A stretch of DNA of 56,330 nt from Streptomyces hydrogenans (GTDB lineage Bacteria > Actinomycetota > Actinomycetes > Streptomycetales > Streptomycetaceae): the NCBI RefSeq assembly GCF_014656075.1, contig NZ_BNBS01000049.1, positions 1-56,330 on the forward strand, written 5' to 3'. The position numbers and the translations under genes were made by a program. The notes under the pieces are model-generated. The model worked only from the letters and a program-made list of their open reading frames with translations, was not told where the DNA came from and searched no databases. Positions 15,978-24,005 of the stretch are shown here, in pieces (position 1 is the stretch's first letter; each line of letters begins with the position of its first letter).

Positions 15978-16098
15978 GTATCAAAGTGAGCAGCGGCCGC
16001 CGAAAGCAGGCGTGCTTGCGTCGGCGGATGTTGCGGGCTTGGTGCTCACAGAGCGGCCAGTCGGCATGCTCGACGGGCGCATGCGGGACGTCGAGCAT
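15978..16098 (-). pseudogene. N-terminal fragment of an IS-A-like transposase
   Basis: The reading MLDVPHAPVEHADWPLCEHQ-ARNIRRRK-ACF-LLTLI aligns with the start of the transposase at 3652. It loses similarity after about 40 residues. With the remnant at 14751 it probably represents one element whose middle was replaced. Confidence 0.65.
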
Positions 16099-16187
16099 GG
16101 CTCCATACGGAACCCACAGGACCCCTCGGCCACCGGTGCGATGACCGTACTGGGCAACCTTCCTGCCGCCTGGGCGGTCAAGCTGTC

Positions 16188-16550
16188 ATGCTCCTCTCGT
16201 CTGAAGACGCCGGTATTTGGATCCTGCCCGTGGTGCTCCTGTTCGGGGTTGTTGTCGTCTCGCCCATCGCCTGTGCGGTACTTGCCGGGCGAGTCGTCCT
16301 GCGCATCGCGCGGTCTGCGGTTGCGGGTGACGCCTGGGCTGCGTTCACCCCCGGAACGTGGCTGCTCGCCGCGGCATCGGGCACGTGCGGCGCGATGTGC
16401 CAGTTCACGGCCTCATTGTTCGGCAGGCCTGCCGCATGGGTCGAGTCCGCGAGCTTCGTCTGCGGCTGCTTCGCCCTGGCCGCCGGGGCGATCGCGACGT
16501 TCACGGCAACCCTTAACCGGTGCCACAAGGACGGCGTAGACCGTTCGTAA
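16188..16550 (+). CDS. Small polytopic membrane protein of unknown function
   Basis: The 120-residue protein has three hydrophobic stretches: WILPVVLLFGVVVVSPIACA (about 11-30), WLLAAASGTCGAMCQFTASL (about 58-77) and FVCGCFALAAGAIATFTATL (about 90-109). Short polar links lie between them. It contains four Cys inside or beside the membrane parts. I recognise no family. No good ribosome site precedes the ATG at 16188, so the start is tentative. It stands alone between an IS remnant and the IS5-family copy. Confidence 0.6.
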   Translation: MLLSSEDAGIWILPVVLLFGVVVVSPIACAVLAGRVVLRIARSAVAGDAWAAFTPGTWLLAAASGTCGAMCQFTASLFGRPAAWVESASFVCGCFALAAGAIATFTATLNRCHKDGVDRS

Positions 16551-16734
16551 GAGCACCTGACGCGATCCTGTTGAACGTTCCCGGTCAGCCGTGACCAGTG
16601 TGAATACCCGGCTCCGGATCATGAGCGATGGCCCGCGGGCGATAGTCGAGCCGTTGCCGCCGCCCTGACTCGAGAAGGCTCCTGGCCCACGGCCGGTTCC
16701 GGACCGGTTGTGCCTGCAGGGCGCCTTACGAGTT

Positions 16735-17807
16735 GGGCCTGTGTGATGTCGTGATCACGCGGTGGTCTTAAGCAGGTCGTCGATCCAGATCATGGAGGCT
16801 CGGAAGTGGAGGCCGGCGAGGTAGCTTTCGGGTGCCTTGTCGTAGCGGGTGGCGATGCCTCGCCAGGCTTTCAGCTTGTTGATCAAGCGTTCGACGGTGT
16901 TCCGTTCCTTGTAGAGGCCGGCATCGTGGCTGATGGACCGGCCGCCTCGTGAGCCCTTCTTCTTGCAGTCTGCGGCCTGGTTCTTCTTCTCCGGGATGAC
17001 TGCTTTGATGCTGCGTTTTCGCAGGTAGCTGCGGTTTCCGCGCGACGAGTAGGCCTTGTCGCCGGCGACTGCGCCGGGTCTGGCGCGGGGACGGCCGACC
17101 GGCAGACGGACTCGCACCTTCTCGAGCACGGGGATGAACTGCGGACTGTCCGCGGCCTGCCCGGCGGTCAGGACGAACGCGAGCGGACGGCATCTGCGGT
17201 CCGCCGCGAGATGAATCTTGCTGGTGAGGCCGCCCCGGGACCGGCCGAGCAGGGCTTGCTTCAGGCGGAGCTTGCGTCGGCGCCGGATGCGCCGGCGCTC
17301 GGCCTGTCCGTTCTGTTCCTGCGTGCCACCCCTTTTTGCCGGGCTGTCTCCTGCTCCTGCGCAGCTTCCTCCAGGGCCGACATGAGGTGCTTGCTGACGC
17401 GGAGCCCCGCGGCGTCATGGTGGGCGCGGATCGTGGTGGAGTCCACGCTGACCAGCGACAAGTCTGTGTGCTCCACGCGGGCTGCCTGAGCGATCAGGCC
17501 TTCCAGCAGGGCGGTGAACACACCGGCGTCCCGCCAGACGCGGAAACGTCCGTAGACGGTGGCCCATGGGCCGAACTCGGCAGGCATCTCCCGCCACTGA
17601 CCGCTGGAGCGGAACCGCCAGATCACCCCTCGAACTGTTCCCGCAAACGCTCCGGATACGGGCCGTACCTACCGATCGACAGATACGGCTCGATGAACTT
17701 CCACTGAGCATGGGTGAGTTGCCTACGTGTCACGACCACAGCCCTACCGAGCCCCTCCCCACGAAGAGCGCAGAACCCGGCAACTGATCACAACATCACA
17801 CAGGCCC
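16735..17807 (-). mobile_element. IS5-family (IS427-like) element, damaged copy
   Basis: Inverted repeats GGGCCTGTGTGATGTCGTGA (16735 on) and the complement ending at 17807, differing at one base in 23, bound 1073 bases with a two-frame transposase on the minus strand. No target duplication is obvious (GAGTT outside the left end, TAGGG outside the right), so recombination may have changed one flank. The right end lies 14 bases before the ATG of the AI-2E-family gene. Confidence 0.8.
16755..17733 (-). pseudogene. IS5-family transposase, two overlapping frames with a disabling lesion
   Basis: The minus-strand reading starts VTRRQLTHAQWKFIEPYLS, meets a TGA after EQFEG because one G is missing (GAGGGGTGATC), and resumes as VIWRFRSSGQWREMPAEFGP. 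Further on, CAAAAAGG allows a -1 shift from the first frame (ends 17261) into QEQNGQAERRRIRRRRKLRL and the catalytic C-terminus (GDKAYSSRGNRSYL, then NTVERLINKLKAWRGIATRY). The second shift is the normal programmed type for this group. The first is not, and separates about 37 N-terminal codons. This copy is probably dead unless the base loss is a sequencing error. Confidence 0.7.
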
Positions 17808-17820
17808 TAGGGTGACCGGC

Positions 17821-18969
17821 ATGTCTGCCTCTCTCAGTCCCGCGAGAACCCGTGCCGCACTGCACGCCTCGGCCCGTATATCGGCGGAGCTGCTGCTGGT
17901 CCTCTTGGGCACCGCGGTGACGATCTGGCTGCTCGGCCGGATGTGGTCGATCGTGTGGCCCCTCGTCATCGGCCTGCTGATCACTACGCTGACCTGGCCC
18001 TTCGCCCGCTTCCTGCGCCGCCGCGGCTGGCCGCCGGCGCTCGCCGCCGCAGTGGTCACCGTCCTCTTCCTCGCCGTCACCGCCGGCGCCGTCGCGCTCA
18101 TCGCCGTACCGGTCGCCTCGCAGTCCGGCGAGTTGAGTGACGGAGTCGTCGAGGGCATCCAGCGCCTGCGCGAATGGACCGCAGGTCCGCCGCTGAACAT
18201 CGGCGACGACCAGATCACCAGCGCCCTGGACACCGCCACCGACCGCCTCCAGAACAGCGTCGGCTCCATGCTGACGACGCTCGCCACCGGCGTCGGCACG
18301 GTCTTCAACGGCGTCGTCACGGCCGTGCTCGCGCTTTTCCTGATGTTCTTCTTCCTCAAGGACGGGCCACGCTTCCTGCCCTGGCTCGCCCGTCAGCTCC
18401 CCGGCCGCCTCGCCACCGACGCCACCACGATCGCAGAACGCGGCTGGGACACCCTCGGCGCCTTCGTACGCTCCCAGGCGGCGGTCGGTCTCCTCGACGC
18501 CGTCCTCATCGGCATCGGCCTGTGGGTCCTGGACGTCCCCCTCGTCCTGCCGCTCGCCGTGCTCACCTTCGTCAGCGCCTTCGTGCCGATCGTCGGCGCG
18601 CTGTTCGCCGGGTTCGTCGCCGTGCTTATCGCCCTGGTCTCCAACGGCCTGACCGACGCCCTGATCGTGCTCGCCATCATCGTGGTGGTGCAGCAGCTGG
18701 AGGGAAACGTCTTCCAGCCCATCATCCAGAGCCGCGGGCTCGGTCTGCACGCCGCCGTCGTCCTGCTGGCCGTCACCCTCGGCGGCAGCCTGGCCGGCAT
18801 CGTCGGCAGCCTTCTCGCCGTGCCCGTCGCCGCCCTCATCGCGGTGGTGTGGGGGTACGTGCGCGAGCAGTTGTCCGAACCGCCGCGCCACGACCCCGAC
18901 GGGGGTACGGAGCCGGGCCCCGGCGGCGGCCCTGAGGCCGTCGCCCCGGCCGTGCCCCCGGCGTCCTGA
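17821..18969 (+). CDS. AI-2E family transporter (YdiK/PerM-like)
   Basis: The 382-residue protein has the AI-2E family topology. Paired helices at the start (LLLVLLGTAVTIWLLGRMWS, WPLVIGLLITTLTW) lead to a third (AAVVTVLFLAVTAGAVALIA). A soluble segment with WTAGPPLNIGDDQI comes next, followed by LFLMFFFLKDGP. Four or more C-terminal helices with VLTFVSAFVPIVGALFAGF and QQLEGNVFQPII, a family signature, complete it. Members export small molecules or ions; the AI-2 link is only for one relative. The cytosolic tail is Pro/Gly-rich. ATG 17821 has AGGGTG about six bases upstream; GTG 17812 is possible. An IS end lies directly upstream, so the original promoter may be lost. Confidence 0.88.
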   Translation: MSASLSPARTRAALHASARISAELLLVLLGTAVTIWLLGRMWSIVWPLVIGLLITTLTWPFARFLRRRGWPPALAAAVVTVLFLAVTAGAVALIAVPVASQSGELSDGVVEGIQRLREWTAGPPLNIGDDQITSALDTATDRLQNSVGSMLTTLATGVGTVFNGVVTAVLALFLMFFFLKDGPRFLPWLARQLPGRLATDATTIAERGWDTLGAFVRSQAAVGLLDAVLIGIGLWVLDVPLVLPLAVLTFVSAFVPIVGALFAGFVAVLIALVSNGLTDALIVLAIIVVVQQLEGNVFQPIIQSRGLGLHAAVVLLAVTLGGSLAGIVGSLLAVPVAALIAVVWGYVREQLSEPPRHDPDGGTEPGPGGGPEAVAPAVPPAS

Positions 18970-19372
18970 GCGGGCCGTCGCCCGCCGCGTACCGCGTGCC
19001 GAGCGATACGGGTAGGCGGCAGGCGCCCTCCGCTCCCCCGGGCGTCGCCCGGACGTCGCTGATGCCCCCGTCACCACCAGGGGGCGGGGGCGGGCGGGGC
19101 ACTGGTCGCGGGACGGTGCCGCGGTGGGAAGGTCGCCGCCCTGCCGGCCTTCGGAGGGTCTCCCCCGGCCGAGAGGAGGAGGCGGGTTCTCTCGCCGTGG
19201 GCCCTGCCGCCGGGCGGGAGGCCCTGCTGGTGCGCGAGTGCCGTCGTCCTCTCCGTGTGCCCGTGAGACCCGTCGGCTGTCCGTGGACATGCGGCGGCCC
19301 GCGCGCCCCGCGGGAGGGGTGAGCGGGCCGACTGCTCGCTCATCGAGGTGCCTCGAACCCGAAGGAGGACCT

Positions 19373-19474
19373 TCAGGGGTTCCGGGGGCCTCGGAGGGAG
19401 TCCTTGACGCCCCTGGCCTGTTCCTCCGACTTGCCCGCGGCCTCTCGCGCCTTGCCCTTGACCTTGTCCGCCAT
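19373..19474 (-). CDS. Short CsbD-like protein
   Basis: The 33-residue frame MADKVKGKAREAAGKSEEQA continues ...RGVKDSLRGPRNP. It has the KVKGKAREAAGK repeat typical of CsbD-family stress proteins, which are normally about 60 residues. GGAAAGGAG lies seven bases before the ATG, so translation is well supported. It is probably a shortened member, cut after the first half of the domain, and in relatives is induced by general stress. It is divergent from the MSMEG_6728-family gene at 19581. Confidence 0.6.
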   Translation of the reverse strand: MADKVKGKAREAAGKSEEQARGVKDSLRGPRNP

Positions 19475-19580
19475 GGGTCGACTCCTTTCCAGGATGAACA
19501 TTCACCTACAAATTAGGGCAGATGCGGGGTTTCCGATTATCCAGTCGAGGGGGCGGGCCGGGGGCGGGGAGCAGATATGC

Positions 19581-20048
19581 ATGCAGACTTTTCTTCCGTA
19601 CGAGAGTTTCTCCGCCTCCGCCGCCGTGCTGGACCCGAAGCGTCTGGGGAAACAGCGCGTCGAGGCGCTGCAGGTGTTCCGGGGGCTGACCGTGCCGACG
19701 TACGGGTGGCGGCGGCACCCGGCGGTGCGGATGTGGGCCGGGTACGAGGAGGCGCTGGTGCGGTACGGGCTGGACGTCTGCGCCGTGTGGACCGGGCAGG
19801 GGTGGGCCGACACCTGCGCGGTGACCCTGCTGGACGACTACCGTGCCTGGCGGCCCTCGGGCACGGTGCGCGAGCAGGCCGAGCTCGCACGGGCGGGTGA
19901 GCTGCCGCCATGGCTGGGGAACCCGGCGTTCCACCGCAGTCACCGTTCGGCGCTGGTGCGTAAGGACCCGGCGCACTACCGGGGCCGTTTCCCCGACGTG
20001 CCGGACGATCTCCCGTACGTGTGGCCCGCGTCCGACCGGAAGGGGTGA
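19581..20048 (+). CDS. MSMEG_6728 family protein (pyrimidine-dimer glycosylase-like)
   Basis: The 155-residue protein starts MQTFLPYESFSASAAVLDPK and has the family features RLGKQRVEALQVFRGL, YGWRRHPAVRMWAGYEEALV and a Trp-rich C-terminal half ending PDDLPYVWP. The family is related to the T4 endonuclease V type (Pyr_excise) that cuts DNA at pyrimidine dimers, though activity has not been shown for most members. The ATG at 19581 is where homology begins; GGCGGGGA lies about 10 bases upstream. It is followed after 53 bases by a spore-photoproduct-lyase-like gene. That supports a shared role in UV-damage repair. No membrane segment is present. Confidence 0.75.
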   Translation: MQTFLPYESFSASAAVLDPKRLGKQRVEALQVFRGLTVPTYGWRRHPAVRMWAGYEEALVRYGLDVCAVWTGQGWADTCAVTLLDDYRAWRPSGTVREQAELARAGELPPWLGNPAFHRSHRSALVRKDPAHYRGRFPDVPDDLPYVWPASDRKG

Positions 20049-20101
20049 CGGGCGGGGCTCGTAGACTGGGCAAAGACATCGGAATCGGCGGCGGAGCGGG
20101 T

Positions 20102-21280
20102 ATGGAGCGGCCTCAGGAGACGGACGGGGAGGCCGAAGGGCTGTTCGGGGTGGCGGAGCTCGTCGCCGCGTCCGCGCCGGCCGGGGCGCGCGAGGGGCGG
20201 GCGTTCCGGGACGGGCCCGAGGCGGCGCGGCTGCTGCGGGTGGCGGAGATCCACACGGAACCGGGCGCGGCGGCGTCCTGGCGTGGGCGGCAGATCATCG
20301 CGCGGTTCCCCGGTGCCCGGGTCGTCGAGACCGGCTCGCACTGGCGCATCCCGCACCTGCACGGCAACGAGGGGAATGTCGAGCACTGGGTGCGGGTGAA
20401 GCGGGAGACGCTCGTCCTGGGCGAGCGCTCCTCCCTCAGCGTCCGCCCCAACGGCCGCTCCGCCGACTGGATCGCCCCCGGGCTGTCCAACGGCTGCGCC
20501 ATGGCCTGCGCGTACTGCTACGTGCCGCGCCGCAAGGGCTTCGCCAACCCCATCACCGTCTTCACCAACGTCGAACGGGTCCTGGCCGCGATCGGTCGAC
20601 ACATCGCCGCGACCGGACCGAAGAAGGAACCCAACCAGTGCGACGAGCGGGCGTGGGTGTACGACGTCGGCGAGAACGGAGACTGTGCGGTCGACGACCT
20701 GATCAGCGACAACACCGCCGACCTCGTCCGCGCCTTCCGCCGCTGGCCCACCGCCAAGGCGTCCTTCGCGACCAAGTTCGTCAACCCCGACCTGCTGCGG
20801 CTCGACCCCCGCGGGCGTACCCGGATCCGTTTCTCCCTCATGCCGCCGGACGACTCCCGGCTCCTCGACATCCGCACCAGCCCCGTCCCCGCCCGCCTGG
20901 AGGCCGCCGGCGACTTCCTGGACGCCGGGTACGAGGTGCACTTCAACCTGTCGCCAGTGGTCGTCCGGCCTGGGTGGCGGAAGGCCTGGGGCGAGCTGCT
21001 GCGAATGATGGACGACGTGCTCCCGCGGCGGGTGAAGGAACAGGCCGCGGCGGAGATCATCATGCTCACCCACAACGAGGACCTGCACGGGGTCAACCTC
21101 GGCTGGCACCCGCGCGCCGAGGACGTCCTGTGGCAACCGGACCTCCAACAGCCCAAGAGGTCGCAGAACGGCGCGCTGAACGTCCGCTATCGCACCCCGG
21201 TCAAACACGAGGCCGTCGAGTCACTGACCGGCATGATCGCGGAACGGACGCCGTGGCTACGAGTGCGCTACGCCTTCTAA
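20102..21280 (+). CDS. Spore photoproduct lyase-like radical SAM protein
   Basis: The 392-residue protein carries the radical SAM motif CAMACAYC (Cys132, Cys136, Cys139, spacing CX3CX2C), which binds a [4Fe-4S] cluster and SAM. Downstream, FATKFVNPDLLRLDPRGRTR-IRFSLMPP and YEVHFNLSPVVVRPGWRKAW are as in streptomycete SplB-like proteins. Spore photoproduct lyase reverses the thymine dimer formed in UV-irradiated spore DNA. Whether this branch does the same reaction is not settled. ATG 20102 fits the family start. The stop codon TAA (21278-21280) is also the target duplication of the ISAzo13 element that follows, so the coding region is intact. It probably forms a unit with the MSMEG_6728-family gene. 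Confidence 0.82.
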   Translation: MERPQETDGEAEGLFGVAELVAASAPAGAREGRAFRDGPEAARLLRVAEIHTEPGAAASWRGRQIIARFPGARVVETGSHWRIPHLHGNEGNVEHWVRVKRETLVLGERSSLSVRPNGRSADWIAPGLSNGCAMACAYCYVPRRKGFANPITVFTNVERVLAAIGRHIAATGPKKEPNQCDERAWVYDVGENGDCAVDDLISDNTADLVRAFRRWPTAKASFATKFVNPDLLRLDPRGRTRIRFSLMPPDDSRLLDIRTSPVPARLEAAGDFLDAGYEVHFNLSPVVVRPGWRKAWGELLRMMDDVLPRRVKEQAAAEIIMLTHNEDLHGVNLGWHPRAEDVLWQPDLQQPKRSQNGALNVRYRTPVKHEAVESLTGMIAERTPWLRVRYAF

Positions 21281-23016
21281 GGGCTCGCAGAGAATCAACA
21301 TGCTGACTTGATCTCCGTGGGTCTGCTGGTGGCGAGGAACGCGGTGACGTCGGCGGGTGTGCGGAACCTGGCTGTCGAGGGTCGGACGGTGTAGCCGTGG
21401 TCGGCAAGGAGGGGCTGGACTTGGTGAACGGCCCTGGTGATGGTGCTGGCGTTGACGCCGAAGAGCTGGGCGATCAGGTCTCGGGTGCCGAGTTTGCGCA
21501 GGTAGAGAATGGTGGCCAGGACTCGGTGAGCGGCGGTCAGTTTGTCCTTGGCGCCGGCGCCGCGAGCCCGGATGCGGTCTCCTCCTCGCTGCTGTGACCG
21601 CCCGTGTTCACGTAGCTCATCGAGTCTCCGGGACAGTTGCTCGACGAGTACCTCCAGTGCCGGCTCGGTCATGCCGGTCAGTTCCGGGTTGCGCAGCCCG
21701 CCGGCGCGGGACTGTGGCGGCAGGCCCTCGGCCACTCCGGCAGTGTCGTCGCGCTGTGGATAGAGGGTGTAGTTCCAGTCGCCGTGGAAGCGGTGCCGGT
21801 GGATGGGCAGGGCGTCGATGTCTGTGTCGGTGACCTTGATGCCGGTGTCGTAAGTGCTCGGGTCGAGTTCGGCGTGGACGGTCAGTCCGGTGTGGGTGGT
21901 GGTTGCTTTGATGCTGTTCACGATGACGTCGTGGCTGGTCAGGGGCCTGCCTCGCCAGTTCATGGAGATGTGGGAGAACAGCCGGTGCTCAATCTTGTTC
22001 CACTTCGAGGTGCCCGGTGGCATGTGGCAGACCGTGATCTCCAGGCCGGTTTCGGCAGCCAGGGCGGCGAGTTCGGTCTTCCAAGCGCGTGTGCGGTATC
22101 CGTTGGAGCCACCCGCGTCCGCGGTGATCAGCAACCGGGTGGCCCGTGGGTAGTCGCGGCTTCCACGGGCCTGCCACCAACGGCGGATGGAGGCGACGGC
22201 GAACGCGGCCGTGTCGTGATCGGTGCCGACGCTGACCCAGCCGGTGTTCGCGGCGATGTCGTAGATCCCGTAAGGAATCGCCTTGCCCGGTCCTTGGCGG
22301 TCAAGGAAGTCATGGGTCCTGACCTGGGCCGGCAGTCCTTTCGGATGCCACTCGCGGCCTCCGTTCTTGTACTGGCCGACCAGCTCCTTCTTCTTGGTGT
22401 CGACGCTGATCACCGGGTCGCCAGCGCCCATATGTTCCTTGGCCCGGTCGTTGATGTAGCAAAACCGGGCATCCCGGTCCGGATGCCGCCTCCCTTCGAG
22501 GGTCTTGGCGTTGGCCTGGAGACTGAACCCCTCCTCCCGCAGCAGGTCGGCGACGGTATCCGCCGAGATGTGGTGGCCCCGCCCGGTGAGCTCGCCGGCG
22601 AGTCTGCGGGTGGACTTCGTCGTCCACCGCAGCGGCGACATCGGATCCCCTCGCATATCCGGCTCGACCAGCGCCAGCAGTGCGGGCCGCAGTCCTGGAT
22701 CCACCTCGGCCGCCCGCTTGCGCCCGCCACCGGGGCGGCGGACCCGGCCCAGCGGTTCGGCCCCCGCCTCCAGCTCGTCCACTCCCTTGCGCACGGTGGT
22801 CTCGCTGACCTGAGCCGCCCGGGCGACCGCCCGGATACCGCCGTGGCCCAGGATCCTGGCCTCGGCCCCCATCATCAGGCGGCGCTGCCGCTCGTTCAGG
22901 TGCGGGAACAACACCTGGAATTTCAAAGCAAGTTGACCACGGACCTCGTCAGATATGCGCATACCACACCAACGAGCCGAACCGAGGGAAGCAACACCTT
23001 GATTCTCTGCGAGCCC
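21281..23016 (-). mobile_element. ISAzo13-family element inserted at a stop codon
   Basis: Perfect 18-bp inverted repeats GGGCTCGCAGAGAATCAA (21281-21298) and its complement (22999-23016) bound 1736 bases. TAA precedes the left end and follows the right end, a 3-bp duplication. The left TAA is the stop codon of the upstream lyase-like gene. One intact transposase is inside. Confidence 0.92.
21295..22962 (-). CDS. ISAzo13 family transposase
   Basis: The 555-residue protein has the ISAzo13 pattern. An N-terminal helix-turn-helix (AVARAAQVSETTVRKGVDEL) and a linker with MSPLRWTTKSTRRLAGEL come first. The catalytic domain has PVISVDTKKKELVGQYKNGG (first Asp), LLITADAGGSNGYRTRAWK (second Asp) and GTSKWNKIEHRLFSHISMNW (Glu). 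A C-terminal extension after residue 430 has another helix-turn-helix-like part (DLIAQLFGVNASTITRAVHQ), so the protein is longer than usual. ATG 22962 lies just inside the right repeat. The frame is intact and the repeats perfect. The copy is probably functional. Confidence 0.92.
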   Translation of the reverse strand: MRISDEVRGQLALKFQVLFPHLNERQRRLMMGAEARILGHGGIRAVARAAQVSETTVRKGVDELEAGAEPLGRVRRPGGGRKRAAEVDPGLRPALLALVEPDMRGDPMSPLRWTTKSTRRLAGELTGRGHHISADTVADLLREEGFSLQANAKTLEGRRHPDRDARFCYINDRAKEHMGAGDPVISVDTKKKELVGQYKNGGREWHPKGLPAQVRTHDFLDRQGPGKAIPYGIYDIAANTGWVSVGTDHDTAAFAVASIRRWWQARGSRDYPRATRLLITADAGGSNGYRTRAWKTELAALAAETGLEITVCHMPPGTSKWNKIEHRLFSHISMNWRGRPLTSHDVIVNSIKATTTHTGLTVHAELDPSTYDTGIKVTDTDIDALPIHRHRFHGDWNYTLYPQRDDTAGVAEGLPPQSRAGGLRNPELTGMTEPALEVLVEQLSRRLDELREHGRSQQRGGDRIRARGAGAKDKLTAAHRVLATILYLRKLGTRDLIAQLFGVNASTITRAVHQVQPLLADHGYTVRPSTARFRTPADVTAFLATSRPTEIKSAC

Positions 23017-23048
23017 TAAAACGACGGGCTTCTCTGCGCCGGAGCGCT

Positions 23049-23360
23049 TCAGAACCCCGCCATGGACTTGTCGAACACTCCACCCAGCGCGCCGTAGACG
23101 CTACAGCGAGCCGTGTGCCGCGCCTTGCGACGTAGCCCGAACCCCACGATGAACGACAGTGCGAAGAGCCCACCGAGGACCATCGCTGCGAGCGGGCTGT
23201 GAACGAAGCCGACGAAGCCAGCGATGCCAGTCCAGAGGAAGATCGGCAGGAGCGAGCCTCGCAGCACCGTCCAGAACCGGATCCGCTCCGGCCCAGACGG
23301 CAGCGCACGGTTGTTCCACAGGTTGATGTGGTTCCTGGTCGCGCAATGCTCGGGTCGCAT
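23049..23360 (-). CDS. Small membrane protein of unknown function
   Basis: The 103-residue protein has a polar N-terminus (MRPEHCATRNHINLWNNRAL) and two membrane helices, roughly FWTVLRGSLLPIFLWTGIAG and AAMVLGGLFALSFIVGFGL. A basic turn and a short tail with SVYGALGGVFDKSM follow. GGTGGGATGG lies a few bases before ATG 23360. I recognise no family. The IS next to it does not interrupt it. It stands alone between the ISAzo13 element and a lexA fragment. Confidence 0.6.
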   Translation of the reverse strand: MRPEHCATRNHINLWNNRALPSGPERIRFWTVLRGSLLPIFLWTGIAGFVGFVHSPLAAMVLGGLFALSFIVGFGLRRKARHTARCSVYGALGGVFDKSMAGF

Positions 23361-23397
23361 GCTGCCATCCCACCACCGACAGTCAGGAATGTGACAG

Positions 23398-23632
23398 TTA
23401 CGGCATGCGCAGAACTGCGACTACATTGCCGAGGATGGCGGCGTGGCTGCCCGAGGTGTGCGCATATACGGGGTTATGCGGCATGAGCCAGACGTGGCCG
23501 TCCTCGCGACGCAGTCGCTTCACGGTGGCTTCGCCGTCCAGCACCGCGGCGACGATGTCGTTGTGGTCCACAGTGTCGGCCTGTCGGACGACGACGGTGT
23601 CACGTTGCAGATGGCCACGTCGATCATGCTGG
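23398..23632 (-). pseudogene. C-terminal fragment of LexA
   Basis: The minus strand reads SMIDVAICN, then after a one-base loss continues DTVVVRQADTVDHNDIVAAV-LDGEATVKRL and EDGHVWLMPHN, ending ILGNVVAVLRMP. This is the C-terminal self-cleavage domain of LexA with its catalytic Ser (SMID) and Lys (ATVKR). The N-terminal DNA-binding half is absent and the frame is broken near 23604. It is a relic of a second lexA-like gene, not the SOS regulator itself. Confidence 0.72.
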
Positions 23633-23657
23633 CCGTCGCCCTGCTGCCGCACTGGGC

Positions 23658-23803
23658 AGGGCGCACCTCCTCGACCACGACCTCGAAGCGGCCTGGCTGC
23701 CGCACGGCACCGCGCTCGCCCCCCGCTGGACGGGCGACGCGCCGCCGGAGGACGTACGGGCCCTGGCACGGGACAAACTCCTGCTCCAGGGCGACCGGTT
23801 GTA
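23658..23803 (+). pseudogene. Unidentified coding fragment
   Basis: One plus-strand frame has strong GC at third positions and a protein-like reading (RAHLLDHDLEAAWLPHGTAL, then PPEDVRALARDKLLLQGDRL) up to a TAA. The sequence stays protein-like after the stop (PYAVATEGGWWSSSYRQDHN), as if TAT or TAC had changed to TAA. No start is present and I do not recognise the family. It abuts the lexA fragment, so both look like debris from rearrangement. Confidence 0.35.
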
Positions 23804-23976
23804 ACCCTACGCGGTCGCCACCGAGGGCGGCTGGTGGTCCTCGTCGTACCGGCAGGACCACAACTGGAATGCCAGGACGACACCGCCGCGGACCTCGCCC
23901 CCGCAGGCCGGACAAGGCGTCGAGGAGATGACACGAAGGCCGACAGGGCCTGCCCGCACGTCCGATACCAGGGCTC

Positions 23977-23999
23977 TTGACCTGGAGCGCGCTCCAGGT
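23977..23999 (+). promoter_or_regulatory. MerR-type operator and promoter of the aldo/keto reductase gene
   Basis: TTGACC (23977-23982), a good -35 hexamer, overlaps the perfect 20-bp palindrome ACCTGGAGCGCGCTCCAGGT (23980-23999). A dyad placed next to the -35 box is the arrangement used by MerR regulators that twist the promoter. A merR-family gene lies two genes' distance away at 24976. No clear -10 box is visible. The short distance to ATG 24006 or 24015 allows a leaderless message. Confidence 0.65.
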
Positions 24000-24005
24000 C
24001 CGAGC

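Noticed and set aside
17788..19290. Long minus-strand open frame opposite the AI-2E-family gene
   Set aside because: Low-complexity Asp/Gly/Glu/His translation typical of the antisense of a membrane-protein gene.
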